Assembly (NCBI GenBank): GCA_007570785.1
Contig: ML662442.1
Location: 59,479,785 to 59,543,784 of the forward strand
Source: Antilocapra americana
Lineage: Eukaryota; Chordata; Mammalia; Artiodactyla; Antilocapridae
Length of the DNA: 64,000 nucleotides
Reading direction: 5' to 3'
Below the pieces are notes generated by a model. It was not told the origin of the DNA and did no database searches. It saw only the letters and a list, made by a program, of their open reading frames with translations. Shown here piece after piece: positions 21,240 through 33,260 of the stretch. Numbering within the stretch: position 1 is the first letter of the stretch; the number at the start of each line of letters is the position of its first letter. The translations under genes and the position numbers were made by a program.

Positions 21240-21884
21240 CATGAAAATGGAACCAACCCTGCTGCTGGAATCTCTTTGACCCTTTGCCCTGGGACTCCAC
21301 CTCTTTTTAGTGATTAAGGCTGCCTGATTTCTCACAACTGAATTCCTGCCCTTACATCTAGCCCAGTTATTCAAGTTCCCCTAGACCTTGTTCCAAGACC
21401 TGGAGCACTTTCTCAAACTGATGAGGCCTGGGGTGAGAGGGAGAACTGGTAGGTGTAAGAGCTGAGTAAATTCTCAAAGGATAAGTAGATCTGAGAGAGA
21501 TGAAAAGAATAGGGATGGGTGTGGAGGGGGGCATGTGAGCAGAGGCATGGAAGTGAGCACATCATGATATGAGGGGAGCAGCAAACTCCTAAGTGGTTCT
21601 GAGGGTAAAATATAATACCAGAAATGCTGAAAGATGAGAGCAGCTTGCAAGCAGGGGCCAGGTCACTGACATTTCCCCCTACCCTGTTAAAAAGTTGACT
21701 TTTCTAGCATTTATATCACTGACAGTTAGAAGCACAGAAACATTAGAAATTTCAAAGAAGCAAAGTAACCTGGACAAATTTGAGTGTTGGCTATAACCCC
21801 AAATTCCCTGACCTTTATAGCCTAGAGGCATATGTGCCTTAGCAATTACAAACAGTATTAGGAGGCTTTCTTCCTGCTTTCATT
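21240..21884. other. Unassigned DNA
   Basis: No repeat or coding signal recognised. Confidence 0.35.
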
Positions 21885-22010
21885 CAGATAATATTTATTG
21901 AACTACCAGATCTCTGGAAATGTTCTAGGTGTTATAAATAAAGAAATGGTAGATAAAATCCCTGCTCTAGAGGGGAAAGCAGACAATCAACAAACAACAA
22001 TAAGCAGTTG
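21885..22010 (-). repeat. L2 3' end
   Basis: 'cagataatatttattgaact' and 'aaatccctgctctagagggg' follow the antisense L2 3' end. Diverged. Confidence 0.5.
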
Positions 22011-22249
22011 TTAATGGGCACAAGAACAATCCCCTGTGGCTGCGTATCTGGGCCCAGCATAGAGGGGGCATGTTAAAACACCCATCTCACAACTTCTCCC
22101 TGGAAGGGCTTTAACTACATACTTTCCCAGTTGCAGGCTGAGGTTCAAGTTTCCAATCAGCCTATGTCTAGGTGTTGAGCATATCTTCTTCTTTGGAACA
22201 CTAATAGGTCTTGGCATGACTTCAATTACTGGAAGCTACTAATTACAAA

Positions 22250-23450
22250 AAAGGTGGCTTGGGTAATCATAGAGGTTTGAAAGACAACCAGGAGCTCAGG
22301 CAGGAGTGATTGATGAGATTTATCTCCCCACACAACCACTCTGTCAAAATTGGAAGAGGTGGCTATTTCATCTAATGTGCAGAAACCAACATTAAAAGTT
22401 AAAAAAAAAAAAAAATGAAGAAAGTGAGACGTATGCCCCAAACAAAAGAACAAAGTAAGTCTCCAGAAACAGATCTTAATGGAACAGAGATGAGTGATTT
22501 ACTTGATAGAGAGTTTAAAATGCATGAGCAAAGTGAAAATTTCAACAAGGAGACAGAAAATATTTTTAAAAGTACCAAAGAGAAATTACAGAACTAAGAA
22601 TACAATAATTGAAATAAAAATTCAATAGAAAATTTCAACAGCAGACTAGATTAAGCAGAAGAAAGGATCAGCAAGCTTGAAGACAAGGCAGTGAAATTCA
22701 TCCAATCAGAGAAACAAAAAGAAAAAAGAATGAAAAAGAGTAATGATAGTTTAAGGAACTTATAGGATATCAAAAAGCAGATAAATATATGCTTATAGGG
22801 ACCTCAGAAAGGGAAGAGAGAGAAAGAGACAGTAACTCTATTCAAAGAAATAATGACCGAAAACTTCTCTAACTTGGGAGAGGAAACAGACATGCAGGTC
22901 CAGAGATCAGAGAGTTCCAAATTTATTGAACCAAAAAGACTCACATGGAGACACATTATAATTAAACTGTCAAAAGTTAAAGACAAGGAGAGATTCTTAA
23001 AATTAGCAAGAAAAAACAATTTGTTACATACAAGGGAAACTTCAGAAGGCTGCCATCAAAATTTTCAGCAGAAACTTTACGGGCCAGAAGAGGGTGGGAT
23101 GATATATTCAAAGTGCTAAAAGAAAAGAAAAGCTTCCAACCAAAAATGCTCTACATGACCAAGTTTTCCTTCAGAATTAAGGTAGAGATAAGTTTTCCAG
23201 GCAAATAAAAGCTAAAAGAGTTCTTCACCACCAGACAGTCCTTACAAGAAATGAGCTCTTTAAGCTAAAATGAGAGGACATTGATTAGTAACAGGAAAAC
23301 ATGTGAAAATATAAACCTCACTGGTAAAAGTAAATATAAATAGTTAAATTCAGAATACTCTAATGTTGTCATGGGTAAATCACTTATAGCTTTAGTATGA
23401 AGATTAAAAGCCAAAACATATTAAAAGCAGCTATAATAATTTATTAATTG
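22250..23450 (+). mobile_element. L1M ORF1 region
   Basis: Sense old L1 ORF1. Words such as 'gaccgaaaacttctctaact', 'cattataattaaactgtcaa' and 'tacgggccagaagagggtgg' match the ORF1 C-terminal part. The longest surviving frame (22853-23119) reads 'IIIKLSKVKDKERFLKLARK', typical of the RNA-binding ORF1 protein of L1M elements. An A15 run lies at 22402-22416. Truncated and inactive. Confidence 0.7.
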
Positions 23451-23452
23451 AT

Positions 23453-23670
23453 GCATGTGTGTGCATGCTCAATTGCTCAGTCATGTCCAGCTCTTTTGGG
23501 ATGCCCTGGGCTATAGCCCAGCAGGCTCCTTCTGTCCATGAGATTTCCCAGCAAGAACACTGGGGTGGGTGGCAATTTCCTTCTCCCAGGGACTTTCCCT
23601 GTCCAGGGATGAAACCCGCATCTCCTACATTGGCAGGTGAATTCTTTACCGCTGAGCCACCTGGGAAGCC
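23453..23670 (-). mobile_element. Bov-tA SINE
   Basis: Antisense copy from 'tgctcaattgctcagtcatg' to head 'gagccacctgggaagcc'. Moderately diverged. Confidence 0.88.
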
Positions 23671-24574
23671 CAGAAGACCAAGGGTGTTAATAATTTTGTG
23701 CTTTCAGTTTCCCTCAGGTTTGAATTTTTAACTGAAGCCAGGTATACAACCCAACCAAATTTGGTCAGAGAGCATGTGAGGCTCCAGGGGGTCTCATGGC
23801 CGCAGACTTTCAGGATGCTTCTCTTTCACACAGGAGCTACATCACAGTGTTTCAAAAAGTTTGTAATGGCATAATAAGTATGATCCTTTATGCAAAAAAG
23901 TCCAAAATTCTTATTCAGTAATTTTCAAAAAAGATAACAGGCTTTTATACTTTGTACAATATACAGCTATCACCTTAAATCATAAATAGACAATATCAAA
24001 AACAGAGTATGAGAAAGAAGGGCCCTGGTTAAGGCTTTCTTCTTAAGCACTTTTAATTAGCACTCCAACAAGGATGAGGTTAGGAAATTGTCACCTGAGG
24101 CTCTTTGGAAGTGACGGGGTGCCAGATGATCTGGGACATGGCTTGAGGTGGTTTCCATGTCGGGTTGTGCGTTAGAGTTTGGGAGAAGAATGAAGACAGT
24201 CATGGGGTGCATAAGAATGTGAGCCTGTGCCCTCCGAGGGTGAGGGGGATATTGGACATCTTTATGAGAGCTGCTCCGTGCCCCTTAGGGGTGCCATCCA
24301 TCTGTCAGGCTGGGAGGTATGCTTTCGTATCTCACACTAAAGGATCAAATAGGCTGGTGGCTGCACTGAGCATCTAAAGAGAGAATAGGCACATAAAGGA
24401 GCACTACAGTGGGCAGTTTGAATGGAGAAAGGCCAGAGAACAAGAGGGATGTTGGGAGCTGCCACTAAGGGCAGGGTCCTCCAGAGTCAAGAATTTCTCC
24501 AAGTCAGAGCCAAGGCTGACTTGACCTAGTTGGAACTGGGGCAGCCTTCCACCCTGGACTTTGCACTGGCTTAT
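23671..24574. other. Unassigned DNA
   Basis: No recognised repeat. Slightly GC-richer in 24100-24570. Confidence 0.35.
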
Positions 24575-26612
24575 TAGGATTCAAGGGATTAGATCTGATA
24601 GACAGAGGGCCTGAAGAACTGTGGACAGAGGTTCCTGACATTGTACAGCAGGCAGTGATCAAGACCATTCCCAAGAAAAAGAAATGCAAAAAGGCAAAAT
24701 GGTTGTCTGAGGAGGCCTTAGAAATAGCTGAGAAAAGAAGAGAAGCTAAAGGCAAAGGAGAAAAGGAGAGATCTACCCATTTGAATGCAAAGTTCCAAAG
24801 AATAGCAACGAGAGAGAAGAAAGTCTTCCTAAGTGATCAGTGCAAAGAAATAGAGGAAAACAATAGAAGGAGAAAGACTAGAGATCTCTTTAAGAAAATT
24901 AGAGATACCAAGGGAACATTTCATGCAAAGATAGGCACAATAAAGGATAGAAACAGTATGGACCTAGCAGAAGCATAAGATATTAAGAAGAGGTGTCAAG
25001 AATACACAGAAGAACTATACAAAAGAGATCTTAATGACCCAGATAACCATGATATTGTGATCACTTACCTAGAGCCAGATATCCTGGAGTGCAAAGTCAA
25101 GTGGGCCTTAGGAAGCATTGCTATGAACAAAGCTAGTGGAGGTGATGGAATTCCCCCATCAACTCACCTACTCCTCAAATACTTGAGTTATTTCAAGTGC
25201 TAAAAGATGATGTTGTGAAAGTGCTGTACTCAATATGCCAGTAAATTTGGAAAATTCAGCAGTGACCACAGGACTGGAAAAGGTCAATTTTCATTCAATC
25301 CCAAAGAAAGGCAATGCCAAAGAATATTCAAACTACCACACAACTGTACTCATTTCACATGCTAGCAAAGTAATGCTCAAAACTCTCCAAGCAAGGATTC
25401 AACAGTATGTGAACTGAGAACTTCCAGGCATACAAACTGGATTTAGAAAGAGCAGAGGAGCCAGAGATCAAATTGCCAACATCTGTGAATCACAGAAAAA
25501 GCAAGAGAATTCCAGAAAACATCTGCTTTATTTACCACGCCAAAGCCATTGACTGTGGATCACAACAAACTGTGGAAAATTCTTAAACAGATTAGAATAC
25601 CAGACCACCTTACCTGCCTCCTGAGAAATCTGTATGCAGGTCAAGAAGCAATAGTTAGAACTGGACATGGAACAACGAACTGCTTCTGAATTGGGAAAGG
25701 AGTATGTCAAGGTTGCATATTGTCACCTGATTATTTAACTTACATGCAGAGTACATCATGTGAAATGCCAGGCTGAATGAAACACAAGCTGGAGTCAATA
25801 TTGCCAGGAGAAATATCAATAACCTCAGGTATGCAGATGACACCATACTTACGGCAGAAAGCTAAGAAGAACTAAAGAGCCTCTTGAAGTGAAAGAGGAG
25901 AGTGAAAACGCTGGCTTAAAACTCAAAATTCAAAAAAATGAAGATCATGGCATCCAGCCCCATCACTTCATGGCAAATAGATGGGGAAACAATGGAAACA
26001 GAGACAGACTTTATTTTCTTGGGCTCCAGAATCACTGTAGATGGTGACTGCAGCCATGAAATCAAAATGCTTGCTCCTTGGAAGAAAAGCTATGACCAAC
26101 TTAAGCATATTAAAAAGCAGAAACATTACTTTGCCAACAAAGGGCCATCTACTCAAAGCTATTGTTTTTCCAGTAGTCATGTATGGATGTGAGAGTTGGA
26201 CTATAAAGAAAGCTGAGACCTGAAGAACTGATGCTTTTGAACTGTGGTGTTGGAGAAGATTCTTTAGAGTCCCTTGGATTGCAAGGAGATCCAACCAGTC
26301 CATCCTAAAGGAAATATCCTGAATATTCATTGGGAAGACTGATGCTGAAGCTGAAACTCCAATACTCTGACCACCTGATGTGAAGAGCTGACTCATTGGA
26401 AAAGACCCCGATGCTGGGAAAGATTGAAGGCAGGAGGAGAAGGGGAAGACAGAGGACGAGATGGTTGGATGGCATTGCTGACACAATGGATATGAATTTG
26501 AGCAAGTTCCTGGAGTTGGTGATGGACAGGGAAGCCTGGTGTGCTATAGTCCATGGGGTTGCAAAATGTCGTACATGTCTGACCAGTTGAACTGAACTGA
26601 ACTGATCAGGCA
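24575..26612 (+). mobile_element. BovB LINE (RTE clade), 5'-truncated, ~2.0 kb
   Basis: Sense BovB, a non-LTR retrotransposon spread among ruminants and squamates (established). The endonuclease is missing; sequence begins at 'ttagatctgatagacagagg'. The reverse-transcriptase region holds the catalytic YADD box at 25830-25841 ('NNLRYADDT'). Downstream are 'gcagccatgaaatcaaaatg' and the 3' tail 'gactcattggaaaagacccc', ending in (GAACT)n near 26590-26605. Stops and frameshifts break the frame, so it is inactive. Full-length BovB is about 3.2 kb. Confidence 0.92.
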
Positions 26613-26639
26613 TTAAATTATTAAGACCAACCTACCTAC

Positions 26640-26841
26640 TCTTCCCTGATGGCTCAGACAGTAAAGAATTTACCTGCAATGTGGAGACTTGGGTTTGATC
26701 CCTGGGTTGGGAAGATTCCCTGGAAGGGAATGGCTACCCACTCCAGTATTTGACCCGGTGAATTCCATGGACAGAGGAGCCTGGAAGGCTACAGTCCATG
26801 GGGTCGCAAAGAGTCAGACATAACTGAGCGACTTTCACTTT
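26640..26841 (+). mobile_element. Bov-tA SINE
   Basis: Sense, from head 'cttccctgatggctcagaca' to tail 'cataactgagcgactttcac'. Directly follows a BovB. Confidence 0.88.
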
Positions 26842-26899
26842 GCCTGCCCTTAGAAAGAGGAAGTTTTCCATTTTGTACCACTTGACTTTCAGCCCCACC

Positions 26900-27130
26900 T
26901 TTCCCCTGAAAGTGTTACCAGCTCAGTCATAACCAACTCTGTATGATCCCATGGTCTGTAGCCTGCCAGGTTCTTCTGTCCATGAGATTTTCCAGGCAAG
27001 AATACTGGAGTAGGGTTGCCGTTCCCTTCTGCAGGGGATCTTCCTGATCCAGGGATTAAACCCAGGTCTCCCACATTGCAGGCATATTCTTTACCTTCCG
27101 AACCAAAGATGTATGTAGTTTTTCCCCTGA
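26900..27130 (-). mobile_element. Bov-tA SINE with TSD
   Basis: Antisense copy; the head is degraded ('ccttccgaaccaaag'). 'tttcccctga' at 26900-26909 and 27121-27130 is a 10-bp TSD. Confidence 0.85.
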
Positions 27131-29099
27131 CAATAACAACTGACTTTATTCTTGTGTGCAAAGTTTTGTGGCTCTCAAAATCAGCACTATTTATTTTGAA
27201 TTCCTAGCCACAGCTTGAACTGGACTGAAAGGGTATTGACTGGAATGAAATTTGAGGGATTGTGGTCTGGAGGGATGTATTGTTCTAGCTAAGAAAAGAA
27301 ATGAAATTTTCTCTTGTGATTTGGTGTGATTTTTGTGCCCAGTGAGTACTGACATTTGTGATTCTCTTCCATCAATTTGGGGGCACCAGGGAGCACTCAC
27401 TTGTGTTCTGGTAACTGCGACCCCCTTCACTCAGCCAGGTGTCTTTTTGCTGTGACAAACAAAAGACAGGGAAAGTAACTTAGTTTAAGTCATCTCTCTC
27501 AGATGTCACTATGACTCCACTACCTCTCATTTTTAGGTCTAAGAGTGCATTCTAATTTTAGAAGGTAAATGAAAAAGCTTGCCCATGTCTGGGAGTATTA
27601 TTTATATTTATAGGGCAGATGGGCCTCACCCAATTTCCTGAACTGTCCCCAGTTTGACTCACCTTCCCAGTAATGCCCTTATTCCATCAAGGCTGAAATG
27701 CAGAGAGAAATTGTGTGATCATAAAATAATTATATATATATATTTATATATAAATATATGTATGTATATATATATATATTTATCTTTGGATGCAGAGTTC
27801 TAAATCTCTTTAATTTTTCCACCACATTGATAAAGGATGCACTGAAGAACTACATACAACCTCTCCTTGATAGCTCCCTGCTATTGTTCTTTTAAAAAGA
27901 ATTGTAGCCATGCTACTCCTAAAGCTGGATTCTCAGATTGCTTTGGCTCTTTCCATTTTTTCAGGTAAATGTGTCACTGATTAAGGGCTCTATATTAAGT
28001 TGACTTGCCCTTTCACTTGGACAAATACCTGAGCTTCAATGTAAAACCTCGAATCAATATCAGAAGATGCCTGTTTCAGGGTTTCAAGTGTTTGGTTAAA
28101 GCTGCCTGCATCAAATGAGTCAACCAAACTAGCTTCATTTCTTAAGATATTTCAGTGTGCTGATTTACTCAACGGGTTGTAGTTCCTGAGGATGTGATTC
28201 ATTCATATCCAGCAGAGGGAGAAAAATCAACATTTGAAAGCCCACTTAAGGAGGGGTGGATAAAACTATTCTTTTTGGCAAAGTGTCCTTTATAGTATGA
28301 AGTGGATGTTTCTGGCATTTCTATTTGGGGAAAGAGTTTGACATGAGGTTTTTGAGGCTGCAAATGGGGATATGAAGACAGCTTGTGGGGCCAACCTGAG
28401 TCTCTGAGAAAGGAGGGATTTTCTGTTCAGTGAAGAGAGGCAAGCAAGCTCTTTTTGGAGCTGGAGACATGTATTTCCTGACCATGAGGAATCACACCCA
28501 AAGCCACATTTCTGTACCTTGATCCAAGGCTGCCCATGGAGGTCTGATAAATCAGGGAAGGGGGCCAGCTCTGGGTATGGATGCTCTGCTAAGGCAGGTC
28601 TTTTATAATGAGGACCTTCAGGTGGTCACCCTGAGAACTGTGACTCTTCAACTTCCTGTGAAGACCAAGGATTTCTCTGTGTGGAAGGCACTGCCAAGAC
28701 CTTTCCAGTCAAGACACAAGTGTTCAGTCAGGAGCTGCTTCCTGTTCCCTCCCTGGCTGGCTTTTGTAACACCTTCCTGGCCCCCCAGCCCCTCTGGGAT
28801 CCTACCCTTCTCCTCTGAACTGCAGAGTTCTTGCTCATCATAGCTAAGTGGCTCCTAGTTTCTGTGCTAATTAAAAGAAACTGCTTTCTCATGGCAGAGA
28901 AATTAGATTTTTTTGTGGTTGAGGTTTCCACTGAAGTTTATTGTTTATTATTATTACCACATTTTAATGAAGCTGATTCACATATTTAAAACATTAAATA
29001 TTTAAAAGGTATTGTCACTTTAAATGACTAACACTTTACTAGCAAACTTATGAGCATCTACATCACTGAAATTCTTTCCTCTTTTAAAAAATAATACTC
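27131..29099. other. Unassigned DNA
   Basis: About 2 kb, one of the longest unassigned stretches. The only feature seen is an AT simple repeat at about 27728-27780. Confidence 0.4.
27728..27780. repeat. (TA)n simple repeat
   Basis: Imperfect (TA)n with 'tatatttatata' interruptions. Probably polymorphic in length. Confidence 0.7.
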
Positions 29100-29770
29100 A
29101 TTACTGAACTGAACTTGGATCTACTTACCTGATGCCCAGCAAAGCCAATCTACTGACTTGGATTATGGTGAAGGAAAGTACTGTGTTTATTTGTAGGGTA
29201 CAAAACAAAGAGAACAGACAGCTTATGCTCCAAAAATCTGAACTCCCTGATGACTTTCAGGGTAGGGATTTTAAAGGCAACAGTTGGGGTGAGGGCTGCA
29301 GAGAACATGACTTTCTTCTGATTGGTTGGTGTTGAGCTAACAGGGTGGTGTTTTGGGGGCATTTTAGGCATCTCGCTTCTGGTTCCTCCCAGTCTGGGGT
29401 CTACATTCTTGAGGTCAGCATGTAGTCACCATCTTCCTCCTGTCTGAGGGTCTTAGTTCGAGAAGATAACTCAAAGGTATGTATCAGATTGTTATATATC
29501 CCTTGAGGAGGAACTCGACTCTGTTTTGTCACTGAGCTATTGTTACTTGACTTTGCATTTCCTTTGTTTTTGCATTCCCTCACTTCCCTAATTGGTAACT
29601 GCTTGAGTCTGTTCTTTGGAACTCAGGGAAGGTCTAGGAAACTAAAGCCTTTTTCTACAAACAAGAAACAAGGGGCACAGAGGAGCTTTTGTACTCTGGA
29701 GGGCTCCTCAGGGTCCGGCTTGGTTTCAGTCCCTCTTTTTCTTTGATATTCCTCCATTATGGGGGTAACA
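29100..29770. repeat. Possible LTR-like ruminant repeat
   Basis: Sequence such as 'cagcatgtagtcaccatctt' and 'ttgtcactgagctattgtta' looks like a ruminant interspersed LTR-type repeat I have seen, but I cannot name a family. No LTR ends identified. Low confidence. Confidence 0.25.
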
Positions 29771-30220
29771 TGGGTGGGGCAAGACAGAGAATAACTTTTT
29801 GGATAGAGAGGTTAATTGTGAATTCGACAGGGAAATTCAGCTTAATGGGGACTCAGTTTCACACTCATGACCTAATAGAAGCAATTTCCCTTCTTGGTAA
29901 AGCCTATGGGGTGGTGCCTTCTCCTGGTGGAGGAATTAGAGAAAATTTCCTCCTGCAAGCAGCAGAGCTCCGTGGGCAGTGGGCCTTCCACCCAAAGGCT
30001 TCTGCAGGCAATGAAAAAGCAGGCTGCGTTGCAATCATTGAGCTCGGGGGTCTGTCTTGGGAGTTGTGTGGGGCCTCTGTAATTCAGTCCCTCCCTCCTT
30101 GGGTGACTTTGATCTGAGCACGTTGCTTTTGTCGTCAGTCTGCTTCCTGTCATCCACTGGTGGACACTAATTGTAAACGCATGGCTCCAAGTATCTGCTT
30201 GTGCCTCTCCAACTTTGAGT
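29771..30220. other. Unassigned DNA
   Basis: A 142-codon open frame at 29689-30117 (+) has no recognisable domain. No repeat assigned. Confidence 0.3.
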
Positions 30221-30224
30221 AGTA

Positions 30225-30404
30225 TTGATCTTGTTGGGAACTCGGTTTCAGCATCTCAAAGTGTTATGGCCCTTTAATGGGCTGGGACTTGGGGGTGCAG
30301 AGTCGATGATAAGAAAATAAAGGAAAGAAAGAGGCTGACATCCCCTAGTTTACACAAGGAATCAATAAAACCTCTGACACGAGGTTTGCGTCGCTTCACG
30401 TTAG
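30225..30404 (-). mobile_element. Possible ERV leader adjoining the LTR
   Basis: CpG-containing sequence continuous with the U5 side of the LTR, starting 'tgttgggaactcggtttcag' on the plus strand. It could be untranslated retroviral leader or a second repeat. Tentative. Confidence 0.3.
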
Positions 30405-30890
30405 GCACAGGGCGCCCTCGCATGGGGGTCTTGAAAGCCCAGGCAGCTTAGTGAGCACAACGGACCCTCGCGCTCTATGAGATTGGCCTGAAGGAGAGAA
30501 ATAGAGAAAAAGGAAGAGGGAGAAAAGAAGTGAGATACGGGGACCAAGGCTCTGATGGAGCAAAGGCACTTATTCAATGTAATGTTGGTATATATGTGGT
30601 GTCTTAGGACCAAGAATCTCACAACACATCCAGGAAACATAAGGCTAGAATCCATCTCCAAGAGAGGGGGTTGTAAAACTCATTTTCCATAACAGAAAGG
30701 GAGGAAGGCCGTAATTAGTTACTTTTACTTTAAGAATGTATGCATTCCTTTTGTCCCTGGGAGAGGTGTGCCTTTCCATTCATCTCTGAATATTCAGGGA
30801 TGAGTAAGGGACATCAGAACAGTACACAGGAAGCCTCCTGTCAAATGTTCCCTTACATCAAAGGACATTATCTATTGTGACTGTAGCCTG
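30405..30890 (-). mobile_element. Class II (ERVK-like) endogenous retrovirus LTR
   Basis: On the minus strand the order fits U3-R-U5. A TATA-like 'catatatacc' lies near 30593, 'gaataagtgcctttgctcca' follows as a polyadenylation-type segment, and then a CT-rich U5. Beyond it is a 'gggcgccc' core at about 30410, resembling a lysine-tRNA primer-binding site. CpG density is high for this window, suggesting a fairly recent insertion. No gag, pol or env reading frame was recognised, so it is probably a solo or near-solo LTR. The U3 edge is approximate and no TSD was found. Confidence 0.55.
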
Positions 30891-30927
30891 AAAACAAGTA
30901 ATAAAAAACGAAGAAACAAAGAAATAA

Positions 30928-30970
30928 GTTTGCTCAGTTGTGTCCAACTCTTAAGTCTATGGAAGTCTCC
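30928..30970 (-). mobile_element. Bov-tA scrap
   Basis: 'gctcagttgtgtccaactct' then 'taagtctatggaagtctcc' is a ~40-bp antisense Bov-tA end abutting the L1 tail. Confidence 0.5.
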
Positions 30971-31074
30971 AGTTATCTACTTTATATATAGTAGCATGTA
31001 TATGTTAATCCCAGCCTCATACTTTATTCTTTCTCCTCCCTGACCTTTGTCCTTGGTAACCATAAGTTTGTTTT
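30971..31074 (-). mobile_element. L1 3' UTR piece of the U6/L1 chimera
   Basis: Antisense L1: 'tactttatatatagtagcat', 'tatatgttaatcccagcctc', 'tggtaaccataagtttg'. On the minus strand it begins with AAAACAAAC directly after the U6 T-run. The normal L1 terminal ~150 bp and poly(A) are not visible to its left. Confidence 0.8.
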
Positions 31075-31410
31075 AAAAATATGGAATGCTTCATGAATTT
31101 GTATATCATCCTTGGACAGGAGCCATGCTGATCTTCTCTGTTCAGTTCAGTTCAGTTCAGTCGCTCAGTCGTGTCCAACTCTGTGACCCCATGGACTGCA
31201 GCACACCAGGCCTCCCTGTCCTTCATCAACTCCTGGAGTTTACTCAAACTCATGTCCATTGAGTCAGCGATGCCATCCAACCATCTCATCCTCTGCCCTG
31301 CCGTCCCCTTCTCCCACCTTCAATCTTTCCCACCGTCATGGTCTTTTCAAATGAGTCAGATCTTCTCTGTATTGTTCCAATTTTCATATGTATGCTGCCA
31401 AAGCAACCAC
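31075..31410 (-). pseudogene. U6 snRNA pseudogene, full length, interrupted
   Basis: The minus strand is a retrocopy of the 107-nt spliceosomal U6 snRNA, which pairs with U2/U4 and the 5' splice site. The 5' part is 31410-31371 and the 3' part 31141-31075, ending in the T-run of U6. A BovB-tail insertion splits it, and 67 + 40 nt give exactly full length. I count about 17 mismatches by eye, mostly transitions and many at CpGs. The central U6 box (antisense 'atcttctctgtatt') is preserved. It passes straight into an L1 3' UTR in the same orientation, the structure expected of a U6/L1 template-switch chimera. No polymerase III promoter was sought beyond the transcript; it is presumed non-functional. 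Confidence 0.9.
31131..31370 (-). mobile_element. BovB 3' tail (ART2A-like) inside U6, with TSD
   Basis: Antisense BovB 3' end starting with (TTCAG)4 at about 31141-31161, then 'tcgctcagtcgtgtccaact' to 'cttttcaaatgagtcag'. Exact 11-bp TSD 'atcttctctgt' at 31131-31141 and 31360-31370, taken from the U6 sequence. Confidence 0.93.
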
Positions 31411-33255
31411 CACACTTCTGCTTTAACTACACTCAAACCTTCCTCAGTCTGCACATGGCATGTTCACAGGTCTTTTGCTATTGTTTTTCCCTTTTATGTT
31501 CTTTGGCCCTCCTTCCTCTTCTTCTTCTTCTTTTTTTATGTAGCCAAGGAAGAGATGCAGTTAGTAAACTCTTTGCTCAAAGTTTCCTGGCTTTCACATG
31601 AGTCTGAAAATTCTGTTCCTTGAAAGTAGTAGGAAAACATGGGTCCTGAGAATGTTTGGCATTCATTTTTCAGCAGTTTTATATTTGTGATTAAGACTGG
31701 TAGGAGATCCCAGTTTATCTGAATAAAATGATATCCTCTTAGCCCCATAATAAAGTTAAAAAACAATAAAGAAGAAACTATTCAAACAGAAATAATTTAA
31801 AAGTTGAATCCTTAGGACACATTTCACATTTTTATTTTGCCCCAGAATAGTAGCTCATAAAGAGGGTCATCTTTGGTTTGGTTTAGAGGCCATTTTGAGA
31901 GTATGCTTGACTTCCCAGAGTTCCTCATGTTTATTTAAGGTCTCATTCTGAGCAGGGGTTTGTGCTAAGCTCTGGTCAAATTTTAATGTTATCTTTGGAG
32001 ACTCTGAGCCTGACTTGAGAATCTTTGCTTTAATTTAAGGTTCAAATTAGAACTGTTACAAAACAAGGGGGCTGGAGTTGATAACAATTGATATGAAAAT
32101 CTGTTTTATTACTTCTTTTGTATTTATTTATTAGTTGATTTTAAGCTAATCTTGCCATTACTAATGTGGAAAAATGTAAGATGTATAGGTTGACATTCTC
32201 CCAAGAAATTCCTGTGTGACTTGTTGAGCCTGATTAAAAATACTACATGTTGGCACTAAAATTACAGGCCTCTACTTTTCCAGCCCACAGTGTTTGGGAG
32301 AAGCTGTGAGGGATAAAGAGAAGCTATTTAGAATTCTGGAGTTGTTTGTACAGTCCTGTGATCCTCCTGGAGCAGCAACTCTGTGGAAACATAAAGTCAC
32401 GGTGTTTGTAGGAGGAAAGAAAATATGATGGAAACATGAATGGAATGGTGAGCAAGGTGGAGTTCAAGGATGTGGGTTCTGTGAGTGGTTAATTACTTGT
32501 TTCACTTGATTGGGCTTTTGGAAAACTTGGGAAGTTCAGAGTTGTTTTTGCATCCTGAGAGCTGGCTTCCTGTTTGGATCTGGAAAGTCATTGTACATTC
32601 GTAAAGAGCATTCGAAAGGTGATTGAGAAAGATTCTTGGTAGCCACTAGCTCCCACATTACTGTTTGTCTTCTTCAAAACCAGGAACTTCGATAATCTCC
32701 TAAACAGAATTGCAAAATAAAATATCCATGACTTCTATTCTATAACATTCCAGAATTGGGTCTTAGAATATTATATGTTAAGTGAGTTAAATAGAATAGT
32801 GGATAAGAAAGATTGATGTAATTTTTCTAGATGGGTGACTTTACATTAAGATATACATAATATTTATGAAATATTTATTTTTCCATTCATTCAGTGCCAG
32901 CTAGATTTTTACTGAACCCTGGCCCTTAGTTCACCTGCAGCCACAATAGACAGCTCTTGTGCACACTGGCAGCCTCCCACCTTAAGTGTTCATGTCTCTT
33001 TGCTTCAAGAGAAGCAAAGCAAGGAAGACGTGCAGCCAAAGGTGTTTGTACAGCACATGTGCAAGGCTGCAAAAATGAATGCCTGGAAATATATGTGGTA
33101 GAAATGAATGCCTGTAGGTCAGTCCTTAACCAATGAAGGATGAGGGTCAGTGGATAAATACTCCAGCTTTGTCATCCCTCAGTGGGATACTTCTGAAGGC
33201 TACTTCTCAGGGGGTCCTCAGCAAGACTGAACTCTAGCTACTCAGGAGTCATCAG
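31411..33255. other. Unassigned DNA
   Basis: About 1.8 kb without a recognised repeat except a small (CTT)n run at about 31515-31532. No exon recognised. Confidence 0.4.
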
Positions 33256-33260
33256 TCATC

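Noticed and set aside
24575..26612. Active BovB
   Set aside because: The endonuclease part is missing and several stops and frameshifts interrupt the reverse-transcriptase frame.
29689..30117. 142-codon open frame as a gene
   Set aside because: No recognisable domain, no splice or conservation evidence, and it lies beside suspected LTR-like sequence.
31075..31410. A functional U6 gene
   Set aside because: It has about 17 mismatches, is split by a BovB tail, and is joined to L1 sequence. A retrocopy is the only good reading.
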